A stretch of DNA of 64,000 nt from Paraburkholderia piptadeniae (GCF_900007165.1 NZ_CYGY02000068.1:124001-188000), one strand, 5' to 3'; positions 8,358 to 17,236 are shown, numbered from the stretch's first letter. The notes: a model not told the origin generated them from the sequence alone. Program-made: numbers and translations.

Positions 8358-9110
8358 ATGAACGTTGGAATAATCGGCGCAGGTCGCCTTGGACAGAGCC
8401 TCGCGCGTTCCCTGATTGCTGCGGGTCACCGTGTGGCTTTCATCCTGTCTCGCGATGGGTCCCGTGCCATCGCCCTTCCCGCCGTGTGCCATCTCACGTG
8501 CCTCGAGGAAGCCGATATCAAGGGTGTCGATCTGGTTGTCGAGGCTGCGTCTCCCGAAGCCGTCAGGCAGCACGGTGCCACCATCCTTCAGTTCTGTGAC
8601 CTTGCGGTACTGTCCACGACAGCGCTCGCCGATGCGCCTACTGAACGCGCGCTCGCAGAAAGCGCAGGTCAGCACCGGACCCGCCTCACCCTGCTGAGTG
8701 GCGGCATCGTCGGTCTGGACGGGCTGCATGCCGTCGGACTTGAACTGCTTCACGTCGAGATCGTCACCACCAAAACGCCGTCAGCGTGGGGCATTCCCAA
8801 CCATGAAGGGCCGATTGTCATTTTCGACGGCAGCACGCGCGAAGCTTGCGAACGGTTTCCCCGGAATGTCAACGTTCACGCGAGCGTCGCGCACGCGTCC
8901 ATCGGCTTCGACCGCTGCAAAAGCGTGCTGATGTCCGACCCCGATGCGTCCGCCCTGACACAATGCGTGACCGTAAAAGGGGAGGACTTCGGCTGGACGA
9001 TCTCGCTTCATTCTCAGTCCATTGGTGGCGTCACCGGCTCGCTTACACCCAGGTCGTTGCTTGGCAACGTGCACCGTTTGCTTGATGAAAAGCAGAAGGC
9101 CCAGCGATGA
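8358..9110 (+). CDS. Aspartate dehydrogenase-like NAD(P)-dependent oxidoreductase (250 aa)
   Basis: An N-terminal Rossmann motif GIIGAGRLGQSLA is followed by the domain layout of aspartate dehydrogenases (EC 1.4.1.21; NadX/DUF108 family). The C-terminal half carries NVNVHASVAHASIGFDRCKSVLMSDPDA, which matches the family's NVNVAATLALAGLGFD-x-x-x-VxLxxDP block. The 4-base spacing from the MmgE/PrpD gene and the ATGA overlap with the next gene show translational coupling. The expected reaction is aspartate to iminosuccinate with NAD(P)+ reduction. The encoded RidA-like protein would hydrolyse such an imine. An aspartate analogue is possible. Confidence 0.88.
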   Translation: MNVGIIGAGRLGQSLARSLIAAGHRVAFILSRDGSRAIALPAVCHLTCLEEADIKGVDLVVEAASPEAVRQHGATILQFCDLAVLSTTALADAPTERALAESAGQHRTRLTLLSGGIVGLDGLHAVGLELLHVEIVTTKTPSAWGIPNHEGPIVIFDGSTREACERFPRNVNVHASVAHASIGFDRCKSVLMSDPDASALTQCVTVKGEDFGWTISLHSQSIGGVTGSLTPRSLLGNVHRLLDEKQKAQR

Positions 9111-9925
9111 ACACGACGAAAGATCTCCCAATCTGGCAAGTCGATGCCTTCTCATCGATGGTCTTCGGTGGCAACCCGGCCGCCGTCGTGGCCATTCCCG
9201 GTGCCTGGCCTCCGGATCACGTCCTGCAGGCGATCGCTGCGGAAAATAACGTGTCCGAGACGGCATTTTTCCGGCTGGACGCATCTCCCGTCCCCTTGCG
9301 ATGGTTCACACCGATCCTGGAAGTGCCGCTGTGCGGGCATGCAACACTAGCGGCGGCAGCTGTGATGCATGAGGCTCTTGGACTCGTCCACGCTGGCTCT
9401 GTCGTGGAGTTCGCAACTGCATCGGGGCCGCTCTACGTCCGTATCGGATCGCGGCACTATGTCCTCGATTTTCCTGCGCGATCAACGTCACCGACGACCA
9501 TGAAAAAAGAGGCACTCGAACGTATTCTCGGTGCCGCCGTCAAGGAGGTATGGGAAAGCATGGATCGCTACGTGTGCGTTCTCGCCGACGAAGCGGCTGT
9601 CCAGGCTGTCGAGCCGGATCTTGCTGCTGCGTCGGCGCTCCCGCTGCCAGGCCTTCTCGTGACCGCGCCTGGCGACCGATGCGACTTTGTATCAAGGTAC
9701 TTCGCGCCGGCGAAAGGCGTGCCTGAGGATCCCGTCACCGGGACGTCCCATTGCACGCTTACGCCCTTTTGGGGTCAACGCCTCGGAAAGACAAGTCTGG
9801 GCGCCCGGCAACTTTCCCGACGCGGAGGGCAGATCGAATGTTCGATCCACGGAGATCGCGTCCATCTGACGGGCGCCTGCCGGTTTTATCTTCGAGGGTC
9901 CATTACGGTGCCGGCAGTCGCGTGA
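9107..9925 (+). CDS. PhzF-family isomerase-like protein (272 aa)
   Basis: The sequence opens with WQVDAFSSMVFGGNPAAVVAIPG and AENNVSETAFF, the hallmark of PhzF/YddE proteins. NNVSETAFF contains the conserved catalytic Glu of the diaminopimelate-epimerase-like fold. FTPILEVPLCGHATLAAA and the C-terminal EDPVTGTSHCTLTPFW complete the two-domain signature. Its start ATG overlaps the stop of the dehydrogenase gene (ATGA). No phenazine genes are near, so it is not a phenazine enzyme here. The family fold performs proton-shift isomerisations, which would suit an epimerase or tautomerase step in an amino acid catabolic route. Confidence 0.9.
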   Translation: MNTTKDLPIWQVDAFSSMVFGGNPAAVVAIPGAWPPDHVLQAIAAENNVSETAFFRLDASPVPLRWFTPILEVPLCGHATLAAAAVMHEALGLVHAGSVVEFATASGPLYVRIGSRHYVLDFPARSTSPTTMKKEALERILGAAVKEVWESMDRYVCVLADEAAVQAVEPDLAAASALPLPGLLVTAPGDRCDFVSRYFAPAKGVPEDPVTGTSHCTLTPFWGQRLGKTSLGARQLSRRGGQIECSIHGDRVHLTGACRFYLRGSITVPAVA

Positions 9926-9971
9926 ACTTACCCGCGAACACAGCCAGCGGCGCCACCTGAAGCGAGAACGT

Positions 9972-10433
9972 ATGTCACCGGAACTGAGAATTGTCGCCCT
10001 TGGGCTGACCTTGCCTCCAGCGCTGCCACCCAGAGCGAACTACGTCCCGTACAGACGGGTTAATGACCTGCTGTTCCTGTCTGGACATGGACCAAGACTG
10101 CCGGATAACACCTATCGGCTGGGAACCATCACCGGACAGGCGCAGATCGCCGATGCCTATGCGGATGCGCAGCTCACCGGGCTCAACATGCTCGCGACAC
10201 TCAAGGAGGCCGTCGGCGAACTGAACCGCATCACCGCGGTAATCAAACTGCTTGGCATGGTTAACGCCGCGCCATCATTTACGGCGCACTCGAAAGTCAT
10301 CGATGGCTGCTCGGACCTCTTTGTCAACGTGCTCGGCGATGCGGGCAGGCACGCCCGTTCGGCAGTGGGAATGTCGTCACTGCCCAACGGCATGACCGTC
10401 GAGATCGAGGCCATCGTGCAGATTGCACCATGA
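9972..10433 (+). CDS. RidA/YjgF-family protein (153 aa)
   Basis: A single RidA-type domain of the longer (about 150 residue) subfamily: NDLLFLSGHGPRLPDN at the start, LNMLATLKEAVGELNRITAVIKLLGMVNAA in the middle and HARSAVGMSSLPNGMTVEIEAIVQI at the end. The Arg of HARSAVG corresponds to the conserved Arg that binds the imine/enamine carboxylate in this family. It is 46 bases behind the PhzF-like gene and is probably the last gene of the operon. RidA proteins hydrolyse reactive imines, which fits the iminosuccinate expected from the aspartate dehydrogenase two genes upstream. Confidence 0.92.
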   Translation: MSPELRIVALGLTLPPALPPRANYVPYRRVNDLLFLSGHGPRLPDNTYRLGTITGQAQIADAYADAQLTGLNMLATLKEAVGELNRITAVIKLLGMVNAAPSFTAHSKVIDGCSDLFVNVLGDAGRHARSAVGMSSLPNGMTVEIEAIVQIAP

Positions 10434-10556
10434 GAATTCCAGCGGCCTGGAGACGGAAGAACCGGCCACCGGATCTCGCGAAATGACGTCCCGAAGCTCG
10501 CTTTGCAGGTAACGGCGTAGCCAACGGCACGGGTGGTCGGGGCCGTTGACGGTAAT

Positions 10557-11021
10557 TTAGTTATCCTGACTTGCTTCAGGCACAGGTGAAGAGGCGTTGC
10601 CCGCCAGAAAGTGTCTCAATCGCCGCTCAGCTTCCATCACCTTGTGAAGTGGCGCAACGGCGAGTTGCGAATCATGCAGTGCAAGCAATTTCTCGAAAAC
10701 GGGCACCACGTCTTCCGCAAGTATCCACTCGCCCGATTCGTGAGCGAGCGTCAGGGCAGCCTCAACCGCACGCTCTGCCGTCTTGTACTGCCCGATCGGT
10801 TCAGCACCGAAACCGGGCTGCTGCAGAAACCACGCAACGTACATCGCGCGCGCGAGTTCGTTGAACAGATACCTGTTCCCATGACCATCACGGCAAGCCA
10901 CGAGCGCAAGATGATAGGTCAGCGACTGCTCACGCACGGACGCATGATCCATCGGCAAAAGCATCGCCTTCGTGAGCGTACGCCGGGGCGGGCCCGGCCC
11001 TCCCCTTCTTTTTGAAGCCAT
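10557..11021 (-). CDS. Conserved hypothetical protein of Burkholderiaceae type (154 aa)
   Basis: The chosen start MASKRRGGPGPPRRTLTKAM gives a basic N-terminus, then HLALVACRDGHGNRYLFNELARAMYVAWFLQ and a helical tail (RAVEAALTLAHESGEWILAEDVVPVFEKLLALHDSQL). The sequence is soluble, mostly helical and without a recognisable catalytic motif. I know similar short proteins from Burkholderia genomes, sometimes annotated as Fis-like regulators, but see no clear DNA-binding motif. It faces the ridA-like gene and marks the start of an island of broken genes. The longer upstream start would add 34 residues of low-complexity sequence and was not chosen. Confidence 0.7.
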   Translation of the reverse strand: MASKRRGGPGPPRRTLTKAMLLPMDHASVREQSLTYHLALVACRDGHGNRYLFNELARAMYVAWFLQQPGFGAEPIGQYKTAERAVEAALTLAHESGEWILAEDVVPVFEKLLALHDSQLAVAPLHKVMEAERRLRHFLAGNASSPVPEASQDN

Positions 11022-11024
11022 TGG

Positions 11025-12698
11025 GTGATCAGCGGTCTCCAGACAGGACCGACGCATTGTAGCGAAATGCATTGCAAGGCAGCGCAATCCCGGCGGTGTC
11101 TGGCAAAACCGCCGGTGTTGCATGGCCTGGACTGGATTGCTGGCGAACCTGATCCGTCTGTATCAGAAGGCGTTCACCGCATCCTTGAATGCCTTGCCCG
11201 CTGTGAATTTTACGGTTCTGGCTGCGGGAATCGCGATGGTTTCGCCCGTCGACGGATTGCGTCCACTTCGTGCTGCGCGCGAACCGCTGAGCCCGATGGT
11301 CTGGATTACCCAGCCAGGGTTTATGCGCTCGCGACCATTTTTATCAGTATCACGCTGGCGCTGGTCGACAGTGCCGTCGCCAACGTCGCACTTCCCCTGA
11401 TCGCCGCCGACCTGAAAACCGAAGCGGCCGTATCGCTCTGGGTTGTCAACGGGTACCAGTTTGCATTCGCGATCTGCCTGATACCCTTCGCCGATCTCGG
11501 GGAAATTCATGGATATCGCGTCGTCTACCGCCGTGGCCTGATCGTTTTTACGGTTGCGTCGGTTGCCTGTGCGGTCGTCCCTTCCATGCTGGCCCTGACG
11601 CTCGCCCGCATCGTGCAGGGTGTCGGCGCCGCAGGCATCCTCAGCGTGAATACGGCGCTGTTGCGACACATCGTGCCAGGGCGCAGTCTCGGTCGGGCGA
11701 TCGGATGGAATTCGCTCGTTGCCGCGACGGCAGCGACCATCGGGCCTTCACTCGCGGGTGCCATCCTGTCCATCACCTCATGGCCCATGCTGTTTGCCAT
11801 CAACCTTTCCCTGGGGCTGCTTGCTATTGCCCTGGCGTCGAAGAACCTCCCTGCGAACGAACTCTCCAGCCGGTCGTTTGATTTCGTCAGCGCCGCACTC
11901 AGCGCAATGCTCATCGGCTCGCTGAGCGGTAGCATCGAGCTCTTCGGTCATGGCATGCACTGGCAGCTCACGTTGACGGGTGGCGTGCTGCGCGCTATCG
12001 CAGCAGGGCTGCTCGCGCGTCGCGAGTTGCGCGCAAGTCATCCCCTCGTTCCTTTCGATCTTCTCCGGATACCCGTATTCTCCCTTTCGGTGGTAACGTC
12101 GATCTGCACGTTCGCTGCGCAGATGATGGGGTTGGTGTCACTGCCTTTTCTTTTTCACGAAACGTACGCGTTTGCACCGGGAAAGGTCGGGCTGCTGATG
12201 ACGCCCTGGCCTCTTACCGTCGCCCTGACCTCGCCAGTTGCCGGTCACCTTACCGACCGGATTGCGCCGGGCCCGCTTGGCGCCGCCGGGCTGTTGATTT
12301 TCGCGCTCGGCCTGGTGAGTCTTGCCGCACTGCCCCACGCACCCAGGGAGTTGAACATCGTGTGGCGCATGGCATTGTGCGGGCTTGGATTCGCACTTTT
12401 CCAGTCACCGAACAATCGCACGCTGCTGGAATCCGCACCGCGATCCCGAAGTGGCGCGGCCAGTGGCATGCTCGGCACTGCCCGGCTGATCGGCCAGTCG
12501 ACGGGCACGGCCATCGTGGCGCTGTTCCTCGTGCGCAAAGGCGTAAACGGTGTCGCGACGGCCCTATTGACAGCAGCCGCGTTCGCTGTTTTTGCGAGCG
12601 TAGTCAGTGCATTTCGTATCAGGACCCCGCCTTCGCGCACGGCGGGTCGCCACCTTCGGGCGGCGCCTTGCCGTGGGTCGAACACCGGCAGTCGATGA
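11025..12698 (+). CDS. MFS transporter, DHA2/14-TM drug-resistance type, with an abnormal N-terminus
   Basis: From about codon 90 the protein is a typical DHA2 carrier: RVYALATIFISITLALVDSAVANVALPLIAADL (TM1 and motif D1-like), WVVNGYQFAFAICLIPFADLGEIHGYR (motif A region), then LARIVQGVGAAGILSVNTALLRHIVPGRSLGRAIG, and repeated hydrophobic segments up to residue 530. The first 85 or so codons instead run antisense through the HU remnant and have no membrane or family character. No ATG/GTG/TTG lies in frame between the remnant and TM1, so the native start seems to have been lost. Expression would need one of the odd upstream starts (GTG 11025 or ATG 11067). It may therefore be inactive. Confidence 0.6.
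   Translation: MISGLQTGPTHCSEMHCKAAQSRRCLAKPPVLHGLDWIAGEPDPSVSEGVHRILECLARCEFYGSGCGNRDGFARRRIASTSCCARTAEPDGLDYPARVYALATIFISITLALVDSAVANVALPLIAADLKTEAAVSLWVVNGYQFAFAICLIPFADLGEIHGYRVVYRRGLIVFTVASVACAVVPSMLALTLARIVQGVGAAGILSVNTALLRHIVPGRSLGRAIGWNSLVAATAATIGPSLAGAILSITSWPMLFAINLSLGLLAIALASKNLPANELSSRSFDFVSAALSAMLIGSLSGSIELFGHGMHWQLTLTGGVLRAIAAGLLARRELRASHPLVPFDLLRIPVFSLSVVTSICTFAAQMMGLVSLPFLFHETYAFAPGKVGLLMTPWPLTVALTSPVAGHLTDRIAPGPLGAAGLLIFALGLVSLAALPHAPRELNIVWRMALCGLGFALFQSPNNRTLLESAPRSRSGAASGMLGTARLIGQSTGTAIVALFLVRKGVNGVATALLTAAAFAVFASVVSAFRIRTPPSRTAGRHLRAAPCRGSNTGSR
11163..11290 (-). pseudogene. C-terminal remnant of an HU-family DNA-binding protein gene
   Basis: Reverse-strand translation gives SRAARSGRNPSTGETIAIPA followed by ARTVKFTAGKAFKDAVNAF and a TGA. 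This is the end of the HU beta-arm and the C-terminal helix (usual pattern RAARxGRNPxTGxxIxIPAxxxxxFxxGKxxKDAVN). Only about 40 of the usual 90 residues remain. The upstream end meets the coding sequence of an MFS transporter on the other strand near 11281-11292, so a rearrangement removed the HU N-terminus. Confidence 0.8.
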
Positions 12699-12736
12699 CC
12701 TGTCTTCAGGCGGAACAGCCGGACATCCGAAGCGTC

Positions 12737-13459
12737 CTACCCGTCAACGACGAGCGTGGCGCCCAGTTGCCGGCTCGACGACATGGCTGCCTCGAACAGC
12801 AGGGACTTGAAGCGGGTACTTCTCACGTCGAAATGTCCGTTGACACCGGCGAGTGTCAATGTCCCCAGAAAGATATCCCCAGGGCCGAACAACGGCGTCG
12901 ACATCGATGCAAGCAGCGGGTCGCCCTTTCCCCTCGTGCAGATGATGTCTTTCTCCGACAGCGGCGCGACGTCGCCGTAGCGCTTTCCTTCGTATCGCAG
13001 CAGCACGAGGCTGGACGCTGCCTCATCGACCGGCAACCGGCTGCCCGCACGCGTGGAAACACGAACCGCGCGATCGGGATCCGAGCGAAGCAGACAAAGC
13101 TGGAAATCGCCATCGCGGATATAGACGGACGCGCTTTCGTTGGTCGCACGCGTGAGCGCGTCCAGCACCGGCTGCATGACGCGAGAAAGATCGAATGTGG
13201 CTTCAAAAGCCTTGCCCAACTGGAACGCTTTCGGGCCCAGACGGTACAGACCGTCCTCGTCCTTCCGGATAAAACCTCGCCCCTCAAAAGAGATCATGTA
13301 GCGCAGAATCACACTCTTGAACAGGCCCGTTCTTTGTTCGAGTTCAATCAGGGAACGCGGGCCCGGGCGATCCAGAAATGCCTCCAGGATCATCAACGAT
13401 CTGTCAGCAGCGGCAACGGCCCGGTTGACAGCGCCCTTGTCTTCGTCGTCTTCAGTCAT
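12737..13459 (-). CDS. IclR-family transcriptional regulator (240 aa)
   Basis: An N-terminal winged helix (NRAVAAADRSLMILEAFLDRPGPRSLIELEQRTGLFKSVILRYM) is followed by the linker LGPKAFQLGKAFEATFDLSRVMQPVL and the effector domain with ASVYIRDGDFQLCLLRSDPDRAVRV and the terminal LGTLTLAG and SRQLGA segments. Both IclR domains are complete. It is convergent with the MFS gene (38 bases apart) and divergent from the protease gene at 13745. The target and ligand are not apparent. Confidence 0.92.
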   Translation of the reverse strand: MTEDDEDKGAVNRAVAAADRSLMILEAFLDRPGPRSLIELEQRTGLFKSVILRYMISFEGRGFIRKDEDGLYRLGPKAFQLGKAFEATFDLSRVMQPVLDALTRATNESASVYIRDGDFQLCLLRSDPDRAVRVSTRAGSRLPVDEAASSLVLLRYEGKRYGDVAPLSEKDIICTRGKGDPLLASMSTPLFGPGDIFLGTLTLAGVNGHFDVRSTRFKSLLFEAAMSSSRQLGATLVVDG

Positions 13460-13744
13460 CTTTTCGTTCGGTTCATCAAATTGACGGTGGCGAGGTAGAC
13501 GCTACCTGTCGCGCATCGCCGTGCCTTTATCGCATCAAACACGACGGCTCTCGCCCGCAGAGATTCGTCGCGCGGATGCGTGATGTGCAGCACGATTGTC
13601 GCACGTCATAACGCCATTACGCTCTAGCCGGGGGCCTGCCGCTACTCGCGTCGCTGCTCGCCGGATCGCGTGGCACACCCGATCGTCGTACGCGCTAAAC
13701 TCGCGCTTTTTTCCTGCACCGTTCACGCGCGAAAGAGGAACGAG

Positions 13745-14569
13745 ATGGCACTTGAATCAATAGCCGAAGCCAGCCTGGCTGTCGCCAGCGACCGTCACGA
13801 GAAGGCGGTTGCCACGCTCGGACCGGCAGTCAGGCCGATCTACCGCGCCACCAACCTGGGCAATCCGGACCATGAAGGGTCGTGTGTTCTGGTCGAACTG
13901 AACAGATCAAGGTACATGGTCACTGCGTCCCACGTGATCGAGGCAGGCAGAATCGAGTACTCGGAACTGTATGTCGGTGGCGAAAAAATCTTTGTCAGGA
14001 TCTCTGGGGAAACCTGGCGCACGCAGGCGCCAGATGGTGTCAGGAAGGATCCTTATGATTTTGCCATCTGGAAGCTGTCCGATGATGTCGTACAAAACCT
14101 CGGAGACGTTGTCTACATCGGCTCCGAAAACATGTCGTTCGGGCAGACGTCGTCAAGCGGCCATGTCTATTCGATCATCGGCTTCCCAAATACCAGAAAC
14201 GAGTCCATCGACAGAGAACAGTGGATTGCCTCGTCGAAACCATGGAGCTATTTCTCTGTCGCCCGGGATGGAACTGACGCCGCCCGGACGATGGGTGTTG
14301 ACGGGGAAAATCACATATTCATCGGCTTTGACAAGTATTCGAGGGACTCGCAAGGGCGGAAAGTCAAGTCGATCAGCCCGCGAGGCGTCAGTGGCGGTGC
14401 TGTCATTGACCTGGGCAATCTGGGTGATCCACACTCACTGGCACCCGATGCCCGGTTCACGCCTCGCCTGGTCGCGATTTTCATCGAGTACAGGAAAACG
14501 TACAAGGTGACGGTAGCGACGAAGCTTGGCCTGATTCTCAAGGCAGTCGAGGCCGGACAGCATCGCTAG
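13745..14569 (+). CDS. Trypsin-like (chymotrypsin-fold) serine peptidase, cytoplasmic (274 aa)
   Basis: No signal peptide or membrane segment is present. The three catalytic signatures are in the right order: His63 in VTASHVIE, Asp105 in YDFAIWKL and Ser216 in RGVSGGAV. An N-terminal conserved stretch RPIYRATNLGNPDHEGSCVLVEL precedes the first barrel. Start ATG follows AAAGAGGAACGAG. A gene of unknown function with a helix-hairpin-helix region followed 70 bases downstream before an IS21 element split it. A cytoplasmic protease without PDZ domains next to a possible DNA-binding or repair protein recalls stress-response or phage-conflict loci, but this link is speculative. Confidence 0.82.
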   Translation: MALESIAEASLAVASDRHEKAVATLGPAVRPIYRATNLGNPDHEGSCVLVELNRSRYMVTASHVIEAGRIEYSELYVGGEKIFVRISGETWRTQAPDGVRKDPYDFAIWKLSDDVVQNLGDVVYIGSENMSFGQTSSSGHVYSIIGFPNTRNESIDREQWIASSKPWSYFSVARDGTDAARTMGVDGENHIFIGFDKYSRDSQGRKVKSISPRGVSGGAVIDLGNLGDPHSLAPDARFTPRLVAIFIEYRKTYKVTVATKLGLILKAVEAGQHR

Positions 14570-14639
14570 CGTCCGGCAGGCCCCGTCGGTATCCGCCAAC
14601 ACCCGTCCAGTCAGAACCTGAAGAATGCTCGCCGCATCC

Positions 14640-15178
14640 ATGTCCTCTGCCCGCCCCCCTGTCCCGAGTCTTGTGCACCAGCTCTTCGAACTTCTGGCCG
14701 GGCACTGCACCGCGGCGGACGGAGGACGGGACACCTTTATCGCAAAAGTAAACGCCATACTCGAGGCGTCGACGCTGGACTCCAGTAAAGGAATCGACGC
14801 CTTGTGGCAGCAGTCGTGGGACAAGCCACTCTACGCGGATCAATACGCGTATATCGCAAGCAAGCTGATCGACAGGCTGCGAGCCATGACGCCATGTCCG
14901 CTGGACGATTTCCGCGGCTTGCCTGCGCAGGCAGGCATCCTGTCGGGCCTCAAGCGCTATACGCTGAAGCACGAACGGCTGCTCGCGCTCGGCGCGGCCT
15001 GGGAGCGCATTGCCGCCACTCACATTGCCACCGCCCTGCAGATCGAGCACAACCTGAAGACCCTTCTACCCGCAGAGGCGATCCAGTTCGCGCGGCAGGC
15101 CATCGGTGCGCCGGGTCATAACAATACGGCCGATGAGCGCTCCCTGTTCGATGAAGTGACGGCGATCCGAGGCTTCGG
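14640..15178 (+). pseudogene. 5' part of a gene for a helix-hairpin-helix (HhH-GPD-like) protein, split by IS21
   Basis: Starting at MSSARPPVPSLVHQLFELL the frame is open to RGFG, where an IS21-family element interrupts it. Removing the IS with one copy of the 7-bp target duplication joins this part in frame to 20913-21414, giving a 346-residue protein. At the junction the restored sequence reads RGFGQITALHISTDLGY followed by VYKPDRWLLRF. That resembles the hairpin plus aspartate of base-excision-repair glycosylases (GxG...A...D). The Asp of KPD would be the catalytic residue. The N-terminal 170 residues are mainly helical and unrecognised. The gene is inactive as it stands. Confidence 0.75.
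15172..15178. repeat. Left copy of the IS21 target-site duplication
   Basis: GCTTCGG directly precedes the IS left end (TGCCGCGCG...). The identical heptamer follows the right end at 20906-20912. Joining the flanks through one copy restores an open frame. Confidence 0.85.
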
Positions 15179-15226
15179 TGCCGCGCGTCAAACAAGATGA
15201 GAGCAGCGCGTCAATCAGGATGAGAG
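15179..15226 (+). repeat. Left terminal repeats of the IS21 element
   Basis: Two tandem copies of a 21-bp unit, GCGCGTCAAACAAGATGAG.. at 15183 and GCGCGTCAATCAGGATGAG.. at 15206, form the left end. IS21-family ends usually carry such multiple copies as transposase binding sites. The 150 bases from here to the istA start hold no gene. Confidence 0.8.
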
Positions 15227-15375
15227 TACTGGCGTTGCGGCAGCGGTGGAGGGCGTAGCCCGGAACCGCTGCCGCAACGCCGCGCCGAGGAGCTCCCCCG
15301 TCGTCGGGGTGCCTTGTCGGTGGTCGCGGTAAATCGGGTATGAACAGCTCTTCCTTGTAGCGAAGGGAGGCTGAG

Positions 15376-16891
15376 TTGCCCGGCCGACACATCAACGACC
15401 ATCAGATGAGGCTATACATGAAGTACAGACTCAAGGAGGGGCCGCCCCAAGCGGCTGCGCGCGCTGGGTTCAGCGCCGCCACGGGGCTATCGCATCGAAC
15501 AGGACCGGCGACTGCCATCGCAGAAGAAGACACCACGTGGGCGTCGCCGTCCCGATCCTCTTGCGGCAATCTTTGACACCGAGATCGTGCCGCTGCTCCA
15601 GTCCGCTTCCGGCATCCGGCCGATCGCCGTACTGGACGAGATGCTTCGGCGCCATCCCGACCTGCCGGGCAACGTGCGCCGCACACTGGAGCGGCGGATT
15701 CGCGACTGGCGCGCACTCCATGGCGAGGAACGTGACGTCATGTTCCGTCAGGTACACGAACCCGGTCGTCTCGGTTTGTCCGACTTCACCGAGATGGACA
15801 GCCTGGGCGTCACCGTGGCGGGTCTCACGCTTGACCACCGCCTCTATCACTTCCGGCTGGCCTGCTCGGGCTTTGAGCACGCTCACGTCATTCTCGGCGG
15901 CGAGAGCTATGTCGCGCTGGCTGAAGGGTTGCAGAACGCCATCTGGGCACTCGGAGGCGTGCCGCGCGAACACCGCAGCGACAGCCTGTCGGCGGCGTTC
16001 CGCAATCTCGAAGCCCAGGCGCGCGAGGATCTGACCACGCGTTACGAAGCGCTGTGCGCCCACTACGGCATGCAGCCCACGCGCAACAACCGTGGCATCG
16101 CCCATGAGAACGGCTCCATCGAGAGCCCTCACGGCCACCTTAAGAACGCAGTGCGCGATGCGTTGCTTCTGCGCGGCACTAACGACTTCGACGATCTCGA
16201 TTCCTATCGCCGCTTCATCGATGAGATCGTCGGTCGAATCAACGCGCGTAATGGCAAACGCATTGAGGCCGAGCGGGCACTGCTTCAGCCGCTTCCGGCC
16301 CAGCGTACGTGCGACTACGAGGAAACGCGCGTGTACGTCACGACCAGTTGTGGCTTCGTTCTGCGCAAGGTGTTCTATACCGTTCCGTCACGGCTGATCG
16401 GCCATCACCTGCGCGTACGCTTGTACGACGACCGGCTGGAGCTGTTTCTGGGCAGTACGGCCCTGATGACACTGCAGCGCGGCCGTCCCGGTCCCAACGG
16501 CAAGCACGGCCACGTCATCAACTACCGGCACGTCATCCACGCGCTGCGCCGCAAGCCCATGGCCCTGCTCAACCTGGTCTACCGCGATCAGATCTTTCCG
16601 CGTGAGGCCTATCGCCTGAGCTTCGAGCGCCTGCTCGAGCAACTCCCGGAGCGCCAGGCATGCAGGACCATGGTTGAATTGCTCAGCCTGGCCCACGAGC
16701 ACAACTGCGAAGCGCAACTGGCCCAGGCGCTGCAGCGGTGCCTGGACGATGGACAGTTACCCGATCTGGACGCACTGTGTTCGCGTTTCGAAGCGAAGCC
16801 CGCGAGCGCCATGCCTGAGGTGAGCGTCCAGCTCGCACCGCTGAGCGACTATGAAGCTCTGCTTGACATGGCAACGGAGGTGGCAGCATGA
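15376..16891 (+). pseudogene. istA: IS21-family transposase IstA, one-base frameshift
   Basis: The frame opens at TTG 15376, with GGGAGG five bases upstream, reading MPGRHINDHQMRLYMKYRLK, the usual IstA N-terminal helix-turn-helix. After AGFSAATG the frame is lost: a run of four Gs (15483-15486) where three would keep the frame. Downstream the correct frame continues GYRIEQDRRLPSQKK and into the DDE core, with LSDFTEMDSLGV (first Asp), LGGVPREHRSDSLSAAF (second Asp) and RNNRGIAHENGSIESPHGHLK (Glu). Corrected, the protein has about 504 residues, normal for IstA. The stop overlaps istB by ATGA. Confidence 0.85.
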
Positions 16892-17228
16892 GTCACGACA
16901 TCGACGCCACCCGCCTGTCGCTGCTGCTCAACGATCTGCGGCTGCCGGCCATCAAGCAGATCTGGTCCAGCTTTGCCGAGCGCTCCGACACGGAAGGCTG
17001 GCCGGCAGCGCGCCTGCTGATGGCGCTGGCCGAACACGAGATCGCCGAGCGTGATCGACGCCGGATCGAGCGTCACCTCAAGGACGCCAAGCTATTGCCG
17101 GGCAAGACGCTGGAGAACTTTGATTTCGATGCAGTGCCGATGGTGTCCAGGGCGCACGTCTCGGCGCTTTGCGCTGGCGACGGCTGGTTGCGTAACGGCA
17201 CCAACCTGATTCTTCTGGGGCCCAGCGG
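16888..17228 (+). pseudogene. istB: IS21 helper ATPase IstB, 5' part
   Basis: MSHDIDATRLSLLLNDLRLP begins a normal IstB, continuing EHEIAERDRRRIERHLKDAKLLPGKTLENFDFDAVP up to the P-loop LILLGPSG, where the reading frame is cut by the nested recombinase element. Joining codon positions 17228 and 19778 restores GPSGGGKSHL without gain or loss of a base, giving a 277-residue IstB. IstB is the AAA+ partner that selects the target and stimulates IstA. Confidence 0.9.
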
Positions 17229-17236
17229 ACTCGAGA

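Noticed and set aside
10549..10566. TAATTTAGTTATCC at 10.55 kb considered as the missing Tn7-like left end
   Set aside because: Only a partial match to the right-end unit, single copy, and overlapping the stop codon of the hypothetical gene.
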